DNA from: JANOYY01 sp031418035
GTDB lineage: Bacteria > Actinomycetota > Acidimicrobiia > Acidimicrobiales > JANYDT01
Length of the DNA: 32,899 bases
Direction of reading: 5' to 3'
Assembly (NCBI GenBank): GCA_031418035.1
Contig: JANOWU010000036.1
Coordinates: 1-32,899, forward strand
In this document: piece after piece, positions 23,308-30,474 of the stretch
Layout of the letters: every line of letters starts with the position of its first letter
How positions within the stretch are numbered: the first letter of the stretch is position 1
Made by a program: the position numbers and the translations under genes
Notes under the pieces: generated by a model
Database searches by the model: none
What the model was told of the DNA's origin: nothing
The model's input: the letters and a program-made list of their open reading frames with translations, nothing else

Positions 23308-25715
23308 CTGAAAAGCCCGGTACCCATACCTTCGGCGACGGCTTCGGCATCGAGGCCGACGAGCGATTCGAGAATGTCGAAGGTGTGTTCGCCCAAGTAG
23401 GGCGTATGTCGATAGTGGATCACGACTTCTCGTCCGCTGGCGTCGTGAAGAACAGCAGGGAAGCGGTCGGTGTACTGCGTCCCGAACACCGGACTCTCCA
23501 TCGACACGAGCCAGTCGCGATGTACGAGCTGCGGGTCGACCGTCAGCGACTCCGCATCCAAGACCGCATACGCCGCGACGCCGACGCCCTGGAGAATCGT
23601 TGCCGCTTCGTCGGCGGACAGGCGCGCTGACCACGTCGTGATCATGTCGCGGATCTCGTCGCGATGCGCCCGACGCGATTCGATCGTCGTCAGGTGCGCC
23701 GGTGCGCCGATGAGCTTGGCGAGTGCGGCCCAGTCGTCGTCATCGTGGGCGGTCACGGCGAGCCAGCCGCCATCGAAAGCGGCCACGACGTCGTTCGGCA
23801 CAGGGTCGGTGAACGCGTCGCGTGTTCCGATGGAGGACGCCTCGCGACCGTTGGCGAACCAATCGAGGAGTGCCGGGCCGACGAGATAGGTCCCAATCTC
23901 GAGCTGTGAAAGGTCGATGTGCTGTCCCAGCCCGGTCGTGGAGCGCGCTTCGAGAGCGGAAAGTACGGCCACCGCACCGGCGAGTCCGCTGACATGATCG
24001 TTCAAGGCGACGCCGGGTCCACAGTCCATCTGCCCCGCGGGTCCCGTGAGAGTAGTAAGCCCACACAGCGCATGAACCGTCGGTGCGAAGGTGACGAAGT
24101 CTCGCCATGGACCGTCGCCCCCGGCCCCCTGCATCGAAACATAGGTGAGCTTAGGATTCCATTCGTGCAGGGTCGCCCACCCGACACCCCAATCGTCGAG
24201 GACGCCGGCGGAGAAATTTTCGATGACCACGTCTGCCTGTTCCACCAGTTTGCGCAGAACGTCGGGTGCACCGGGGTCTGTCATGTTGAGTGTGACGGAA
24301 TCTTTCGACCGGTTCCACATCGCGAAGTAGGGAAATTCGTTCGCCGATGTCGCCTGTGCGCGTACTTCGGTCTGGATTTTCACCACGTGTGCGCCGAGAT
24401 CCGCGAGGACGCGGGTCGCAAACGGTCCAGCGAGCACATGCGTGAAATCAATGATTCGCACGCCCGCAAGCGGACGATCGGCCGCGGCGTTGGCGGTGCT
24501 GTCTCCCTCGACATGACCTGAGTGTCGACCCCAGCGCTCCAAGACCGATTCCGGTGTCGATGCGTGCTCGGGAGGTGGGGTGGGCGCAGGGCACGGTGTG
24601 AGCGAGAAGCGGGCGACCGGGCCCGGCAAACGAACTTCCAACGGTGCGCCGGTCACCGATCGAAAGAAGCCACGATGCTCGTGCTGTGGGGAGTTCGCAA
24701 CCTGTGGAATCGTGTACACCTCGCCGAAGGGGACATGACGATCTTGCCCGCCGCGAAAGAGGTCGGTGGCGTCCATGTCTTTCGCGAAACTGTGCAATGC
24801 AGTCATCATGGCGGACAGCTTGCCGACGTCGGCACCGGTCGTGGTCGGTGGGGGGAGCACCGGAGCGTGGCCCATCTCGGTCATCCAGTCGATCAGTTTC
24901 GGGACGCCACCGGCACTGGGCGACACCATGCAGTGGCCGCGCGCGCACTCGACAACTTCGTAGGCGCGGATCCAGTGCAGCGATGCCTGACGTTTCGCTT
25001 TCGGTGCACCGAACCAGGTGAGTTCCTCCGGATACCAGTGGAACATGAGGAGGTGCTCGGTGCATGACAACGCGGCCTGTTGCTGTGAAAGGTCGAAGTG
25101 GGTTCCGCGACCCGTCGAACGGGCCGCATACAATCCGGTAAGTGCGCATATGGTTGCGTAGAGGCCGGAGACGTTGTCCATCTGGCGACCCCAGATGGAA
25201 ACCGGTTCGTCGGGGCAGCCGTTCACCGAGAGCAAGCCACTTGCTGCGCTCATGATGAGATCACTCGACTGCCAGTGGGCGCGCGGTCCAGCCGTTCCCC
25301 AAGGGGTGAGGGTGACGTGGCTCAATCTCGGGTTGAGCGCAGCAAGCTCGTCGTGTCCCAGCCCGAGCTCTTCACGATGCTTCGGATCCTCCGACTCCAA
25401 AAGGATATCTGCGCTTCGGATCAACTCCCGGAGGGTGGCCCGTCCGGTTGCGTCGTCGAGATCGAGCGCCAACTTCGATGTTGCCCCGTCGAACCACCAG
25501 TCGAGAAGTCCACCGCCGACCTTGGCCATTGCAGGGCCGGGATCGCCGCCGCGCATGCGTACGACGTCGGCTCCGAGTTCGGCGAAAAGCTTCGTGGCAA
25601 ATCGTCCTGCGTTGGCTGACAGGTCGAGGACGCGTACGCCCGCTAACGGCCCGGCCGTGAGCTGTGGTGCTTCGTGCTGTCCGTCAATTGGCATCGTGGG
25701 CATCGTGGGCAACAT
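23304..25715 (-). CDS. Tandem-domain CaiB/BaiF (class III) CoA transferase
   Basis: The 803-residue protein has two CaiB/BaiF domains, about residues 20-370 and 415-800, joined by a Pro-rich linker (about 371-412). Each begins with the typical PLAGVRVLDLS or PLAGVRIIDFTHVLAGPFATRVLADLG-like block. Class III transferases move CoA between carboxylic acids through an active-site Asp. By alignment with formyl-CoA transferase, that Asp is Gln213 in domain 1 (DLSQQQAAL) and Glu606 in domain 2 (DLSQLEIGT). The C-terminal half may be the active one. Single-chain double-domain members exist in actinobacteria. The start is either ATG 25715 or one of two ATGs shortly inside. Substrate unknown. Confidence 0.9.
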   Translation of the reverse strand: MLPTMPTMPIDGQHEAPQLTAGPLAGVRVLDLSANAGRFATKLFAELGADVVRMRGGDPGPAMAKVGGGLLDWWFDGATSKLALDLDDATGRATLRELIRSADILLESEDPKHREELGLGHDELAALNPRLSHVTLTPWGTAGPRAHWQSSDLIMSAASGLLSVNGCPDEPVSIWGRQMDNVSGLYATICALTGLYAARSTGRGTHFDLSQQQAALSCTEHLLMFHWYPEELTWFGAPKAKRQASLHWIRAYEVVECARGHCMVSPSAGGVPKLIDWMTEMGHAPVLPPPTTTGADVGKLSAMMTALHSFAKDMDATDLFRGGQDRHVPFGEVYTIPQVANSPQHEHRGFFRSVTGAPLEVRLPGPVARFSLTPCPAPTPPPEHASTPESVLERWGRHSGHVEGDSTANAAADRPLAGVRIIDFTHVLAGPFATRVLADLGAHVVKIQTEVRAQATSANEFPYFAMWNRSKDSVTLNMTDPGAPDVLRKLVEQADVVIENFSAGVLDDWGVGWATLHEWNPKLTYVSMQGAGGDGPWRDFVTFAPTVHALCGLTTLTGPAGQMDCGPGVALNDHVSGLAGAVAVLSALEARSTTGLGQHIDLSQLEIGTYLVGPALLDWFANGREASSIGTRDAFTDPVPNDVVAAFDGGWLAVTAHDDDDWAALAKLIGAPAHLTTIESRRAHRDEIRDMITTWSARLSADEAATILQGVGVAAYAVLDAESLTVDPQLVHRDWLVSMESPVFGTQYTDRFPAVLHDASGREVVIHYRHTPYLGEHTFDILESLVGLDAEAVAEGMGTGLFS

Positions 25716-25801
25716 GGGCCTCTACTTTCGAAACCTCAATGTAGCGACGATCGACACCGCCAGCGAGTGAAACTGTCACACCGGTCGTTCACACTTTTTC
25801 C

Positions 25802-26404
25802 ATGACGAACAAACACCGACCAACACGACGCCGCGGGCTTGGGCGTCACACTCCCAAAGGCACGGCCCCGGTCGTGCGGTACCGCAAGCAGCCGTCGTGC
25901 ATGTGCCCTGCCTGTGAGGCCGAGGCTCGAGGCGAGGTCTTCGACTACGACGCGGTGCTTCGTGGAATTGACGACATGATCGAGCGGAGCGGGCAAGCCA
26001 TCCAGTTCGTATCCGGAACGTCCACAACACCGGATTGGGCGTACACGATCGGCCGTCAGCGCCGAGGTCTCCCCGACCTCATCGTCATGGGCCTCGACCC
26101 GCGTTCATCGGCGGAGTTGCTCAACGAGGCTGATGCCCGGTGGGATGAACTCATGGCACTTCTGGCGACCGGTACCTTGGAAGACGCGATCGACTACACC
26201 TTCATCCCGGTACCGGAGCGGATCTGGCACACGACGGACTACCTGCTCGGCGCAGCGAACGACGCGCGCCGGATGGTGCCCGAGCGTCGGTTGGAAGCAA
26301 TGCAACTGGTGTGGGCAAGCGACGATGGCCGGTTCCCCTGGGACCCCGATGCCGACCCGAACTTCCAGTCGATGCAAGCGATTCTGGGGCTGCTTCGTTC
26401 GTAA
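25802..26404 (+). CDS. DUF4262-containing protein
   Basis: The 200-residue protein has a basic N-terminal tail (about 1-30), then CMCPACEAEARGE, a Cys cluster that may bind a metal, and then a DUF4262 domain recognised by PDWAYTIGRQRRGLPDLIVMGLDP and the following LLNEADARW. DUF4262 has no established function. A CACACT hexamer ends 6 nt before the ATG and could be a weak -10. It is convergent with the DHH gene (19-nt gap) and divergent from the CoA transferase. Confidence 0.8.
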   Translation: MTNKHRPTRRRGLGRHTPKGTAPVVRYRKQPSCMCPACEAEARGEVFDYDAVLRGIDDMIERSGQAIQFVSGTSTTPDWAYTIGRQRRGLPDLIVMGLDPRSSAELLNEADARWDELMALLATGTLEDAIDYTFIPVPERIWHTTDYLLGAANDARRMVPERRLEAMQLVWASDDGRFPWDPDADPNFQSMQAILGLLRS

Positions 26405-26423
26405 GAGGCCCGCGCGCTCCCAG

Positions 26424-27362
26424 CTAGCGGTGGGCGAGGGCCTTCCCCAACCGGTCGATCAGCGCAGCTTTGGTTTCCTCGGCGTTGGCGGTGTCGACCT
26501 GACACGTGCCAGCGGCATGGTGACCGCCGCCTCCGTAGGAGAGCATGAGCGATCCAATGTCCGTAGGGTTGCCGCGGTCGAAGATCGACTTGCCCACGGT
26601 GAACACGGTGTTCGCGTTTGCCCGGCCCCACAGCACATGCATCGAGATGTCACATTGCGGGAACATCGCGTACACCACAAAGCGATTGCCGGCGAAGATG
26701 GTTTCCTCGTTGCGAAGATCGAGCACGACGAGGTTGCCGTGGACTTCGCTAACGCGAGCAATCTGCTCGCGGAACTTCTCGTGCTGTGCGAAGAACAACT
26801 CCACGCGTTCGGCGACGTCGGGGAGGGCGAGGATGGCGTCGATGGTCATGTCTCGACAGGTGTCGATCAGATTCATCATCAACTGATAGTTCGATACCTG
26901 AAACTCCCGGAATCGTCCCAGACCGGTCCGTGCATCCATAAGAAACGACAGGAGTTCCCAACCTTTGGGTTCGAGGACGTCCTCCATTGTGAACTGTGCG
27001 GCGTCGGCCTTGTCAACGGCAGCCATCATCTCGTCGGAGATATTGGAAAAGCGTGCCTTGCCGCCGTAGTAGTCGTAGACGACGCGAGCCGCAGACTGGG
27101 CGTCGGCTTGCAGAACGTAGTTCGGCGTCGAGCGACCCGCGAGACGCTCGGCCTCGCTAGCGTGATGATCGAAACAGAGGTGACAACCCTCGACGTAGGG
27201 GAGGTTCGTCAAGATGTCCCTGTCCGTGACTGCGAGCTTGCCGTCCTGCACGTCTTTGGGGTGGTGGAACTCGATCTCGCCGAGAATGCCGAGTTCTTTG
27301 AGTAGGACGGCGCAGACCAGGCCGTCCATGTCACTGCGAGTGAGCAATCGGTACGTTTCCAT
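26424..27362 (-). CDS. DHH-family phosphoesterase (exopolyphosphatase-like)
   Basis: The 312-residue protein has the DHH-domain motifs TRSDMDGLVCAVLL (Asp11, Asp13 as metal ligands), CFDHHASE, and the DHHA1 C-terminal glycine motif GGGGHHAAGTCQV. The family includes RecJ-like, oligoribonuclease (NrnA) and exopolyphosphatase-like enzymes that cut phosphoanhydride or phosphodiester bonds with Mn2+. Substrate is not certain here. ATG 27362 has GAGGA 7-8 nt upstream; an in-frame GTG at 27380 is less likely. Confidence 0.85.
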   Translation of the reverse strand: METYRLLTRSDMDGLVCAVLLKELGILGEIEFHHPKDVQDGKLAVTDRDILTNLPYVEGCHLCFDHHASEAERLAGRSTPNYVLQADAQSAARVVYDYYGGKARFSNISDEMMAAVDKADAAQFTMEDVLEPKGWELLSFLMDARTGLGRFREFQVSNYQLMMNLIDTCRDMTIDAILALPDVAERVELFFAQHEKFREQIARVSEVHGNLVVLDLRNEETIFAGNRFVVYAMFPQCDISMHVLWGRANANTVFTVGKSIFDRGNPTDIGSLMLSYGGGGHHAAGTCQVDTANAEETKAALIDRLGKALAHR

Positions 27363-27392
27363 GTTGGGGTCCTCGGGCACGAGTTCAGGGTT

Positions 27393-27431
27393 TGGTACCG
27401 AAGAGCCTGGAATGACGGCTGTTCGGTACCA
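27393..27431. promoter_or_regulatory. Paired GGTACC inverted repeat, possible operator
   Basis: TGGTACCGAA (27393-27402) and TTCGGTACCA (27422-27431) form a perfect 10-bp inverted repeat with a 19-bp spacer. Each arm contains its own GGTACC palindrome, and the two centres are 31 bp apart, near three helical turns. The pair lies 31 bp upstream of the DHH start and about 150 bp upstream of the sortase start. Confidence 0.4.
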
Positions 27432-27483
27432 GAAGCGAATGTTGTTTCCCCATCGTCTATTTCATTCAGCGAGTGAAGGAGAA

Positions 27484-27537
27484 ATGTTCTCGGCCTTCGT
27501 GACGGTGTGCGGTGGCCGCCCAAGAACGTGGTTCTGA
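27484..27537 (+). CDS. Possible 17-codon small ORF upstream of the sortase gene
   Basis: An ATG preceded by GAAGGAGA opens a frame for MFSAFVTVCGGRPRTWF and a TGA stop. A short TGAGA-AGC-TCTCA hairpin overlaps and follows the stop (27535-27547). The Shine-Dalgarno is among the better ones here, but no promoter is visible and conservation is unknown. Confidence 0.2.
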   Translation: MFSAFVTVCGGRPRTWF

Positions 27538-27569
27538 GAAGCTCTCAACATCAGTGCTGATTCGACCGA

Positions 27570-27575
27570 TAGCGT
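27570..27575 (+). promoter_or_regulatory. Putative -10 element of the sortase gene
   Basis: TAGCGT ends 4 nt before the first ATG (27580) and 7 nt before the second (27583). Leaderless translation from the second ATG would remove one Met. Confidence 0.45.
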
Positions 27576-27579
27576 CTAG

Positions 27580-28854
27580 ATGATGGTTCGTCGTGTGGTG
27601 GCTGGATTTGGGCGCACGTTGATAACCGTGGGCGTGTTGCTCCTCCTGTTCGTGTCCTACCAACTGTGGGGCACGGGCATTGCGCAAGCGCGTCTCCAAA
27701 GCAAGGCGGCGAAGGATTTCGAGCAACTCCTCGCGCAATCGCAGACTCCCGATGAGTTGGCGATCTCCGACGATTCCGCCGTCGCAGCGATTGCGTCGGA
27801 TCCATCGATCGATACGACCGAACCAGCCGCCGGGCCAACGACTCCGGGCGCGCCGCCGACGAGTTCCCCCAAAACGCCGACCACGAAGGCCGTGGGCCCG
27901 GTGACGCCGAAGAACACAGTCACGACGCTGCCGAAGGTTCGCGCTGGCCGCTCCAAGATGCTGCGCCCCAAGGCCGGAAAGGCGCTCGGACGCATGGTCA
28001 TCAAGCGGATCAAAATGGATCAGACAGTCGTCGAGGGAGCGGACAAGGAATCGCTCAAGACCGGTCCGGGGCATTATGCGAGCACGCCGATGCCCGGTCA
28101 GCCCGGGAATGCATCGATTGCGTGTCACCGGACGACCTATGGCGCGCCGTGCTTCAACCTTCACCTCGTCCGCCCTGGCGACGAAATTCTCGTCCAGACG
28201 CTCCAGGGCAAGTTCCGCTACGTCGTCGAAAAGCAGTGGGTCGTTTCCCCGAAGGGTCCCGATGCCCGTGCTGTTCTTGCGAGATCCGACGAAAACGTCC
28301 TCACGCTCACCACTTGCGAGCCGCAATATTCGGCGAAGAAGCGTCTCATCGTCCGGGCGCGGCTGGATGGCGAAGCCGCCGCCGAGGACTTCTTCGTAGA
28401 GCCAGAGGTCCCGTCGACGACAACACCACCGACGACCCCGGAGCCCGAGGAAAGCGCTGCGCCGTCGAGTGATGCCGGTGCGACGACGAGTTCCATCGCT
28501 CCTTCAGGCACCGAGGCTGTTGCGGGCGAAGACGTTGAAGACGCTGAAGACGGTATCGACGACACCGAAGCCAACGTCGTCGACACGGGAGCCTCACTGC
28601 AAAGTACGGACCTTTCCGGGAAGGGTCCGATCCGATCGGTGTTCTGGTTCCGCGGCCGTCAGAGCGTCTGGATGGAAACGGGCTATCTCGCGATGATCTG
28701 TGCGACGATCTGGGTGGGTGCGTGGTATCTCGCACGGCGTCGCAAGCTCATCGCTCGAGCGGTCATTTACAGCGTCGGGTTCGTGTTCTTGTTCGGCCCG
28801 GTCTTGTTCTTCTGCTTCGAACACATCGCCCGGTTGTTGCCGGAGAGCGTCTAG
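27580..28854 (+). CDS. Class E sortase-like transpeptidase with extra C-terminal membrane region
   Basis: The 424-residue protein has an N-terminal membrane helix (about 10-30), a Thr/Pro-rich linker (about 75-125), a sortase domain (about 138-265), an acidic low-complexity linker and two C-terminal membrane helices (about 353-370 and 383-412). The catalytic residues are His183 in ACHRTTYGAP, Cys246 in LTLTTCEPQYSAKKR and Arg255 or Arg259. The TLTTC-type motif and HRTTYG fit class E sortases, which attach surface proteins to cell-wall peptides. His183 is flanked by Cys182 and Cys191, where class E members usually have Gly and no Cys. No LAXTG-type substrate gene lies beside it. Confidence 0.85.
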   Translation: MMVRRVVAGFGRTLITVGVLLLLFVSYQLWGTGIAQARLQSKAAKDFEQLLAQSQTPDELAISDDSAVAAIASDPSIDTTEPAAGPTTPGAPPTSSPKTPTTKAVGPVTPKNTVTTLPKVRAGRSKMLRPKAGKALGRMVIKRIKMDQTVVEGADKESLKTGPGHYASTPMPGQPGNASIACHRTTYGAPCFNLHLVRPGDEILVQTLQGKFRYVVEKQWVVSPKGPDARAVLARSDENVLTLTTCEPQYSAKKRLIVRARLDGEAAAEDFFVEPEVPSTTTPPTTPEPEESAAPSSDAGATTSSIAPSGTEAVAGEDVEDAEDGIDDTEANVVDTGASLQSTDLSGKGPIRSVFWFRGRQSVWMETGYLAMICATIWVGAWYLARRRKLIARAVIYSVGFVFLFGPVLFFCFEHIARLLPESV

Positions 28855-28865
28855 CGATTCACCGG

Positions 28866-29078
28866 TCAGTCGAGGACGACCAGGATGTCGCCGTCTTGAA
28901 CGACGTCGTCGGGCTTCACTCGCACGTCGGTCACGGTGCCAGCACGCGGTGACTCGACGGGGATCTCCATCTTCATGGACTCCAAGATCACCAGGACGTC
29001 GCCCTCGGCGACGACTTGACCCACTTCGACGTGGACTTGCCAAACGTTGGCGGTGAGCTCGGTTCGTACATCAGTCAT
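28866..29078 (-). CDS. Stand-alone biotinyl carrier protein (TB7.3-like)
   Basis: This 70-residue protein is a single biotinyl/lipoyl domain. Lys36 in ILESMKMEIPV is the biotin-attachment site of the MKM motif. Size and sequence resemble the small biotinylated protein TB7.3 of Mycobacterium tuberculosis, which lacks the other parts of an acyl-CoA carboxylase. It probably carries carboxybiotin for a carboxylase encoded elsewhere. ATG 29078 is chosen because TACGCT ends 7 nt upstream; the frame stays open to 29189 but that part reads through a repeat array. It is convergent with the sortase gene (11-nt gap). Confidence 0.9.
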   Translation of the reverse strand: MTDVRTELTANVWQVHVEVGQVVAEGDVLVILESMKMEIPVESPRAGTVTDVRVKPDDVVQDGDILVVLD

Positions 29079-29085
29079 ATGGCCG

Positions 29086-29091
29086 AGCGTA
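29086..29091 (-). promoter_or_regulatory. Putative -10 element of the biotinyl carrier gene
   Basis: On the minus strand this reads TACGCT, 7 nt before the ATG. Repeat copy 1 of the neighbouring dyad array covers the place of the -35. Confidence 0.5.
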
Positions 29092-29100
29092 CATCGTCGA

Positions 29101-29179
29101 GCTTGTGGTGCGTTTGACATGCTTGTGGTGCGTTCGGGCGTCCCGAACGCACCACAAGGTGCCCGTACGCACCACAAGC
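29101..29179. repeat. Nested dyad array: four copies of GCTTGTGGTGCGT symmetric around 29140
   Basis: Two direct copies (29101-29114 and 29121-29134) and two inverted copies (29146-29158 and 29167-29179) are arranged with a 20-bp period in each arm and one common symmetry centre at 29140. Inner arms CTTGTGGTGCGTTCGGG (29122-29138) and its complement (29142-29158) are a perfect 17-bp inverted repeat with a 3-nt loop. A second perfect pair is CATGCTTGTGGTGCGT (29118-29133) and 29167-29182. The linkers between copies are not symmetric. A further 12-bp match, GTGGTGCGTTTG, covers the start of the DUF5317 gene (29239-29250). Confidence 0.95.
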
Positions 29180-29195
29180 ATGGGGGCATGCGGCG

Positions 29196-29209
29196 CTGCT
29201 CCGGAGCAG
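29196..29209. repeat. 14-bp perfect palindrome upstream of the DUF5317 gene
   Basis: CTGCTCCGGAGCAG is perfectly self-complementary and lies where the -35 of the predicted DUF5317 promoter would be, so it could be an operator. Confidence 0.5.
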
Positions 29210-29229
29210 AGGAAGCGTGCGCGAGCGGC

Positions 29230-29235
29230 TACGTT
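29230..29235 (+). promoter_or_regulatory. Putative -10 element of the DUF5317 gene
   Basis: TACGTT ends 6 nt before the in-frame GTG at 29242, predicting a leaderless transcript and fixing the start. Confidence 0.5.
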
Positions 29236-29241
29236 GGCGTG

Positions 29242-30177
29242 GTGCGTTTGGCTCTGGTTGCGGTCATCATGGGGCTTGCTGCGGGTTTGTTGGCCCGCGG
29301 GTCTCTGCGCAATCTCGGTCGTACTCGTTTTCGTCACGCATGGCTCCTCGGTCTGTACGTCGCCGGAACGGTGGCGGCGCGTCTTGAACTTCGTTGGTCG
29401 CTCGCGCTGATGCTCGTCGGGATGGCCGCCTTCGTGGCGTTTGCCGTCAGCAACGCTCTGCCCGTTCCGGGGATGGCGGTCGTCGGTCTCGGCTTGTTGT
29501 TGAACCTCGTCGTGACGGCCAACAACGGGGGTATGCCGTATCGGCCGTCCGCAGTTGTGGCCGCAGGAGTGGTGTCCTCGAAGTCGGCAGATCTGGTACC
29601 CAAGAACGGCGTTGCGCAACACGCCGAACGTGCGTCCGATCAGCTCATGTTCTTGGCCGACGTGATTCCGATTCGTGTGCTGCGCGAAGTCGTGTCCGTC
29701 GGCGACATTTTGGTGGCGCTCGGCCTCGGCCTGGTGGCCTTCAATGCGATCAGCAGTCCCGAACCCGGTGGCCATTCCTTCAACAAGGTCCGCGGTGCTT
29801 CGAAGCCGACGGTGATCACCCGCATCAACTCCATGCCTTTGACCTCTACGACGTCTGGGCAATCTGGAGGAAGTGCCCTCCACGAAGACGACTGGGGTGC
29901 GTGGCAGGGAAAGGTGATCGACCTGACGACTCCAGCTGCGGTGAAAGCGAAAGTTCCCGAAGATCCTTCGGAGCCGAGTTTCGACGAGTGGGACCACCGC
30001 ATAGCGCTACTTCGGGCGACGGGCGACATAACGGTTGTCGTCGATTTGGCGTCTCTCGGCGAAACCGAGGGCATTGACGAACCGAACGACGAGCATGGCC
30101 TGACGGCTCGTCTTGTGGTTGCGAGGGCTCTGCAATCAGCGAATCTACGTGTGCATACGGAGTCGGAGGACGTATGA
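29242..30177 (+). CDS. DUF5317-family membrane protein with soluble C-terminal domain
   Basis: The 311-residue protein starts MRLALVAVIMGLAAGLLARG and has about five membrane segments (to about residue 170). NNGGMPYRPSA, the later FLADVIPIRV and VSVGDILVALG are the conserved marks of DUF5317, a family without known function in actinobacteria and relatives. A soluble C-terminal region (about 180-311) is hydrophilic with an acidic stretch and is probably cytoplasmic. The frame is open up to 29047, but that extension reads through the dyad repeat. The stop overlaps the next gene by ATGA. Confidence 0.78.
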   Translation: MRLALVAVIMGLAAGLLARGSLRNLGRTRFRHAWLLGLYVAGTVAARLELRWSLALMLVGMAAFVAFAVSNALPVPGMAVVGLGLLLNLVVTANNGGMPYRPSAVVAAGVVSSKSADLVPKNGVAQHAERASDQLMFLADVIPIRVLREVVSVGDILVALGLGLVAFNAISSPEPGGHSFNKVRGASKPTVITRINSMPLTSTTSGQSGGSALHEDDWGAWQGKVIDLTTPAAVKAKVPEDPSEPSFDEWDHRIALLRATGDITVVVDLASLGETEGIDEPNDEHGLTARLVVARALQSANLRVHTESEDV

Positions 30178-30470
30178 CTGGCACAGACCCGGGGTCTGAT
30201 CCCGTTCTCGTGCGGCGCGAAAAGATACGCCTGCTAGTTCGTATCGGAAAAAGCGTTGGCTACGCCCTGTTTCTCGCGGCCATCGTGGTGTTCGTGATTG
30301 CCCGTATCGACGGTCCTCGCGACATCTACGTCCAGTTGCTCGGTCTGTTCATGGGTGTGGGTTCACTCTTCCTGGCCCCGGCCATCGTGTTCGGCTACGG
30401 GATCGGCGCCGCGGAGCGCCATGACCGTCAGCAGGCCGCGGAGAAGGCCGCCCGCCAGAAGTCGCACTGA
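30174..30470 (+). CDS. Small two-helix membrane protein of unknown function
   Basis: The 98-residue protein has two hydrophobic segments (about 26-44 and 54-78) joined by a short loop and ends in a charged, Ala/Gln/Lys-rich tail. I recognise no family. The ATGA overlap with the DUF5317 gene indicates translational coupling and a likely shared role at the membrane. It is convergent with mftE, with only 4 bp between the stops. Confidence 0.75.
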   Translation: MTGTDPGSDPVLVRREKIRLLVRIGKSVGYALFLAAIVVFVIARIDGPRDIYVQLLGLFMGVGSLFLAPAIVFGYGIGAAERHDRQQAAEKAARQKSH

Positions 30471-30474
30471 ATCG

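Noticed and set aside
26133..27305. 390-codon plus-strand frame across the DUF4262 gene end and the DHH gene
   Set aside because: Spans two recognised genes in other frames and shows no family motif; the DHH motifs on the minus strand are unambiguous.
29047..29241. N-terminal extension of the DUF5317 protein
   Set aside because: It reads through the dyad array and overlaps the biotinyl carrier gene promoter; the GTG at 29242 has a -10 exactly 6 nt upstream.
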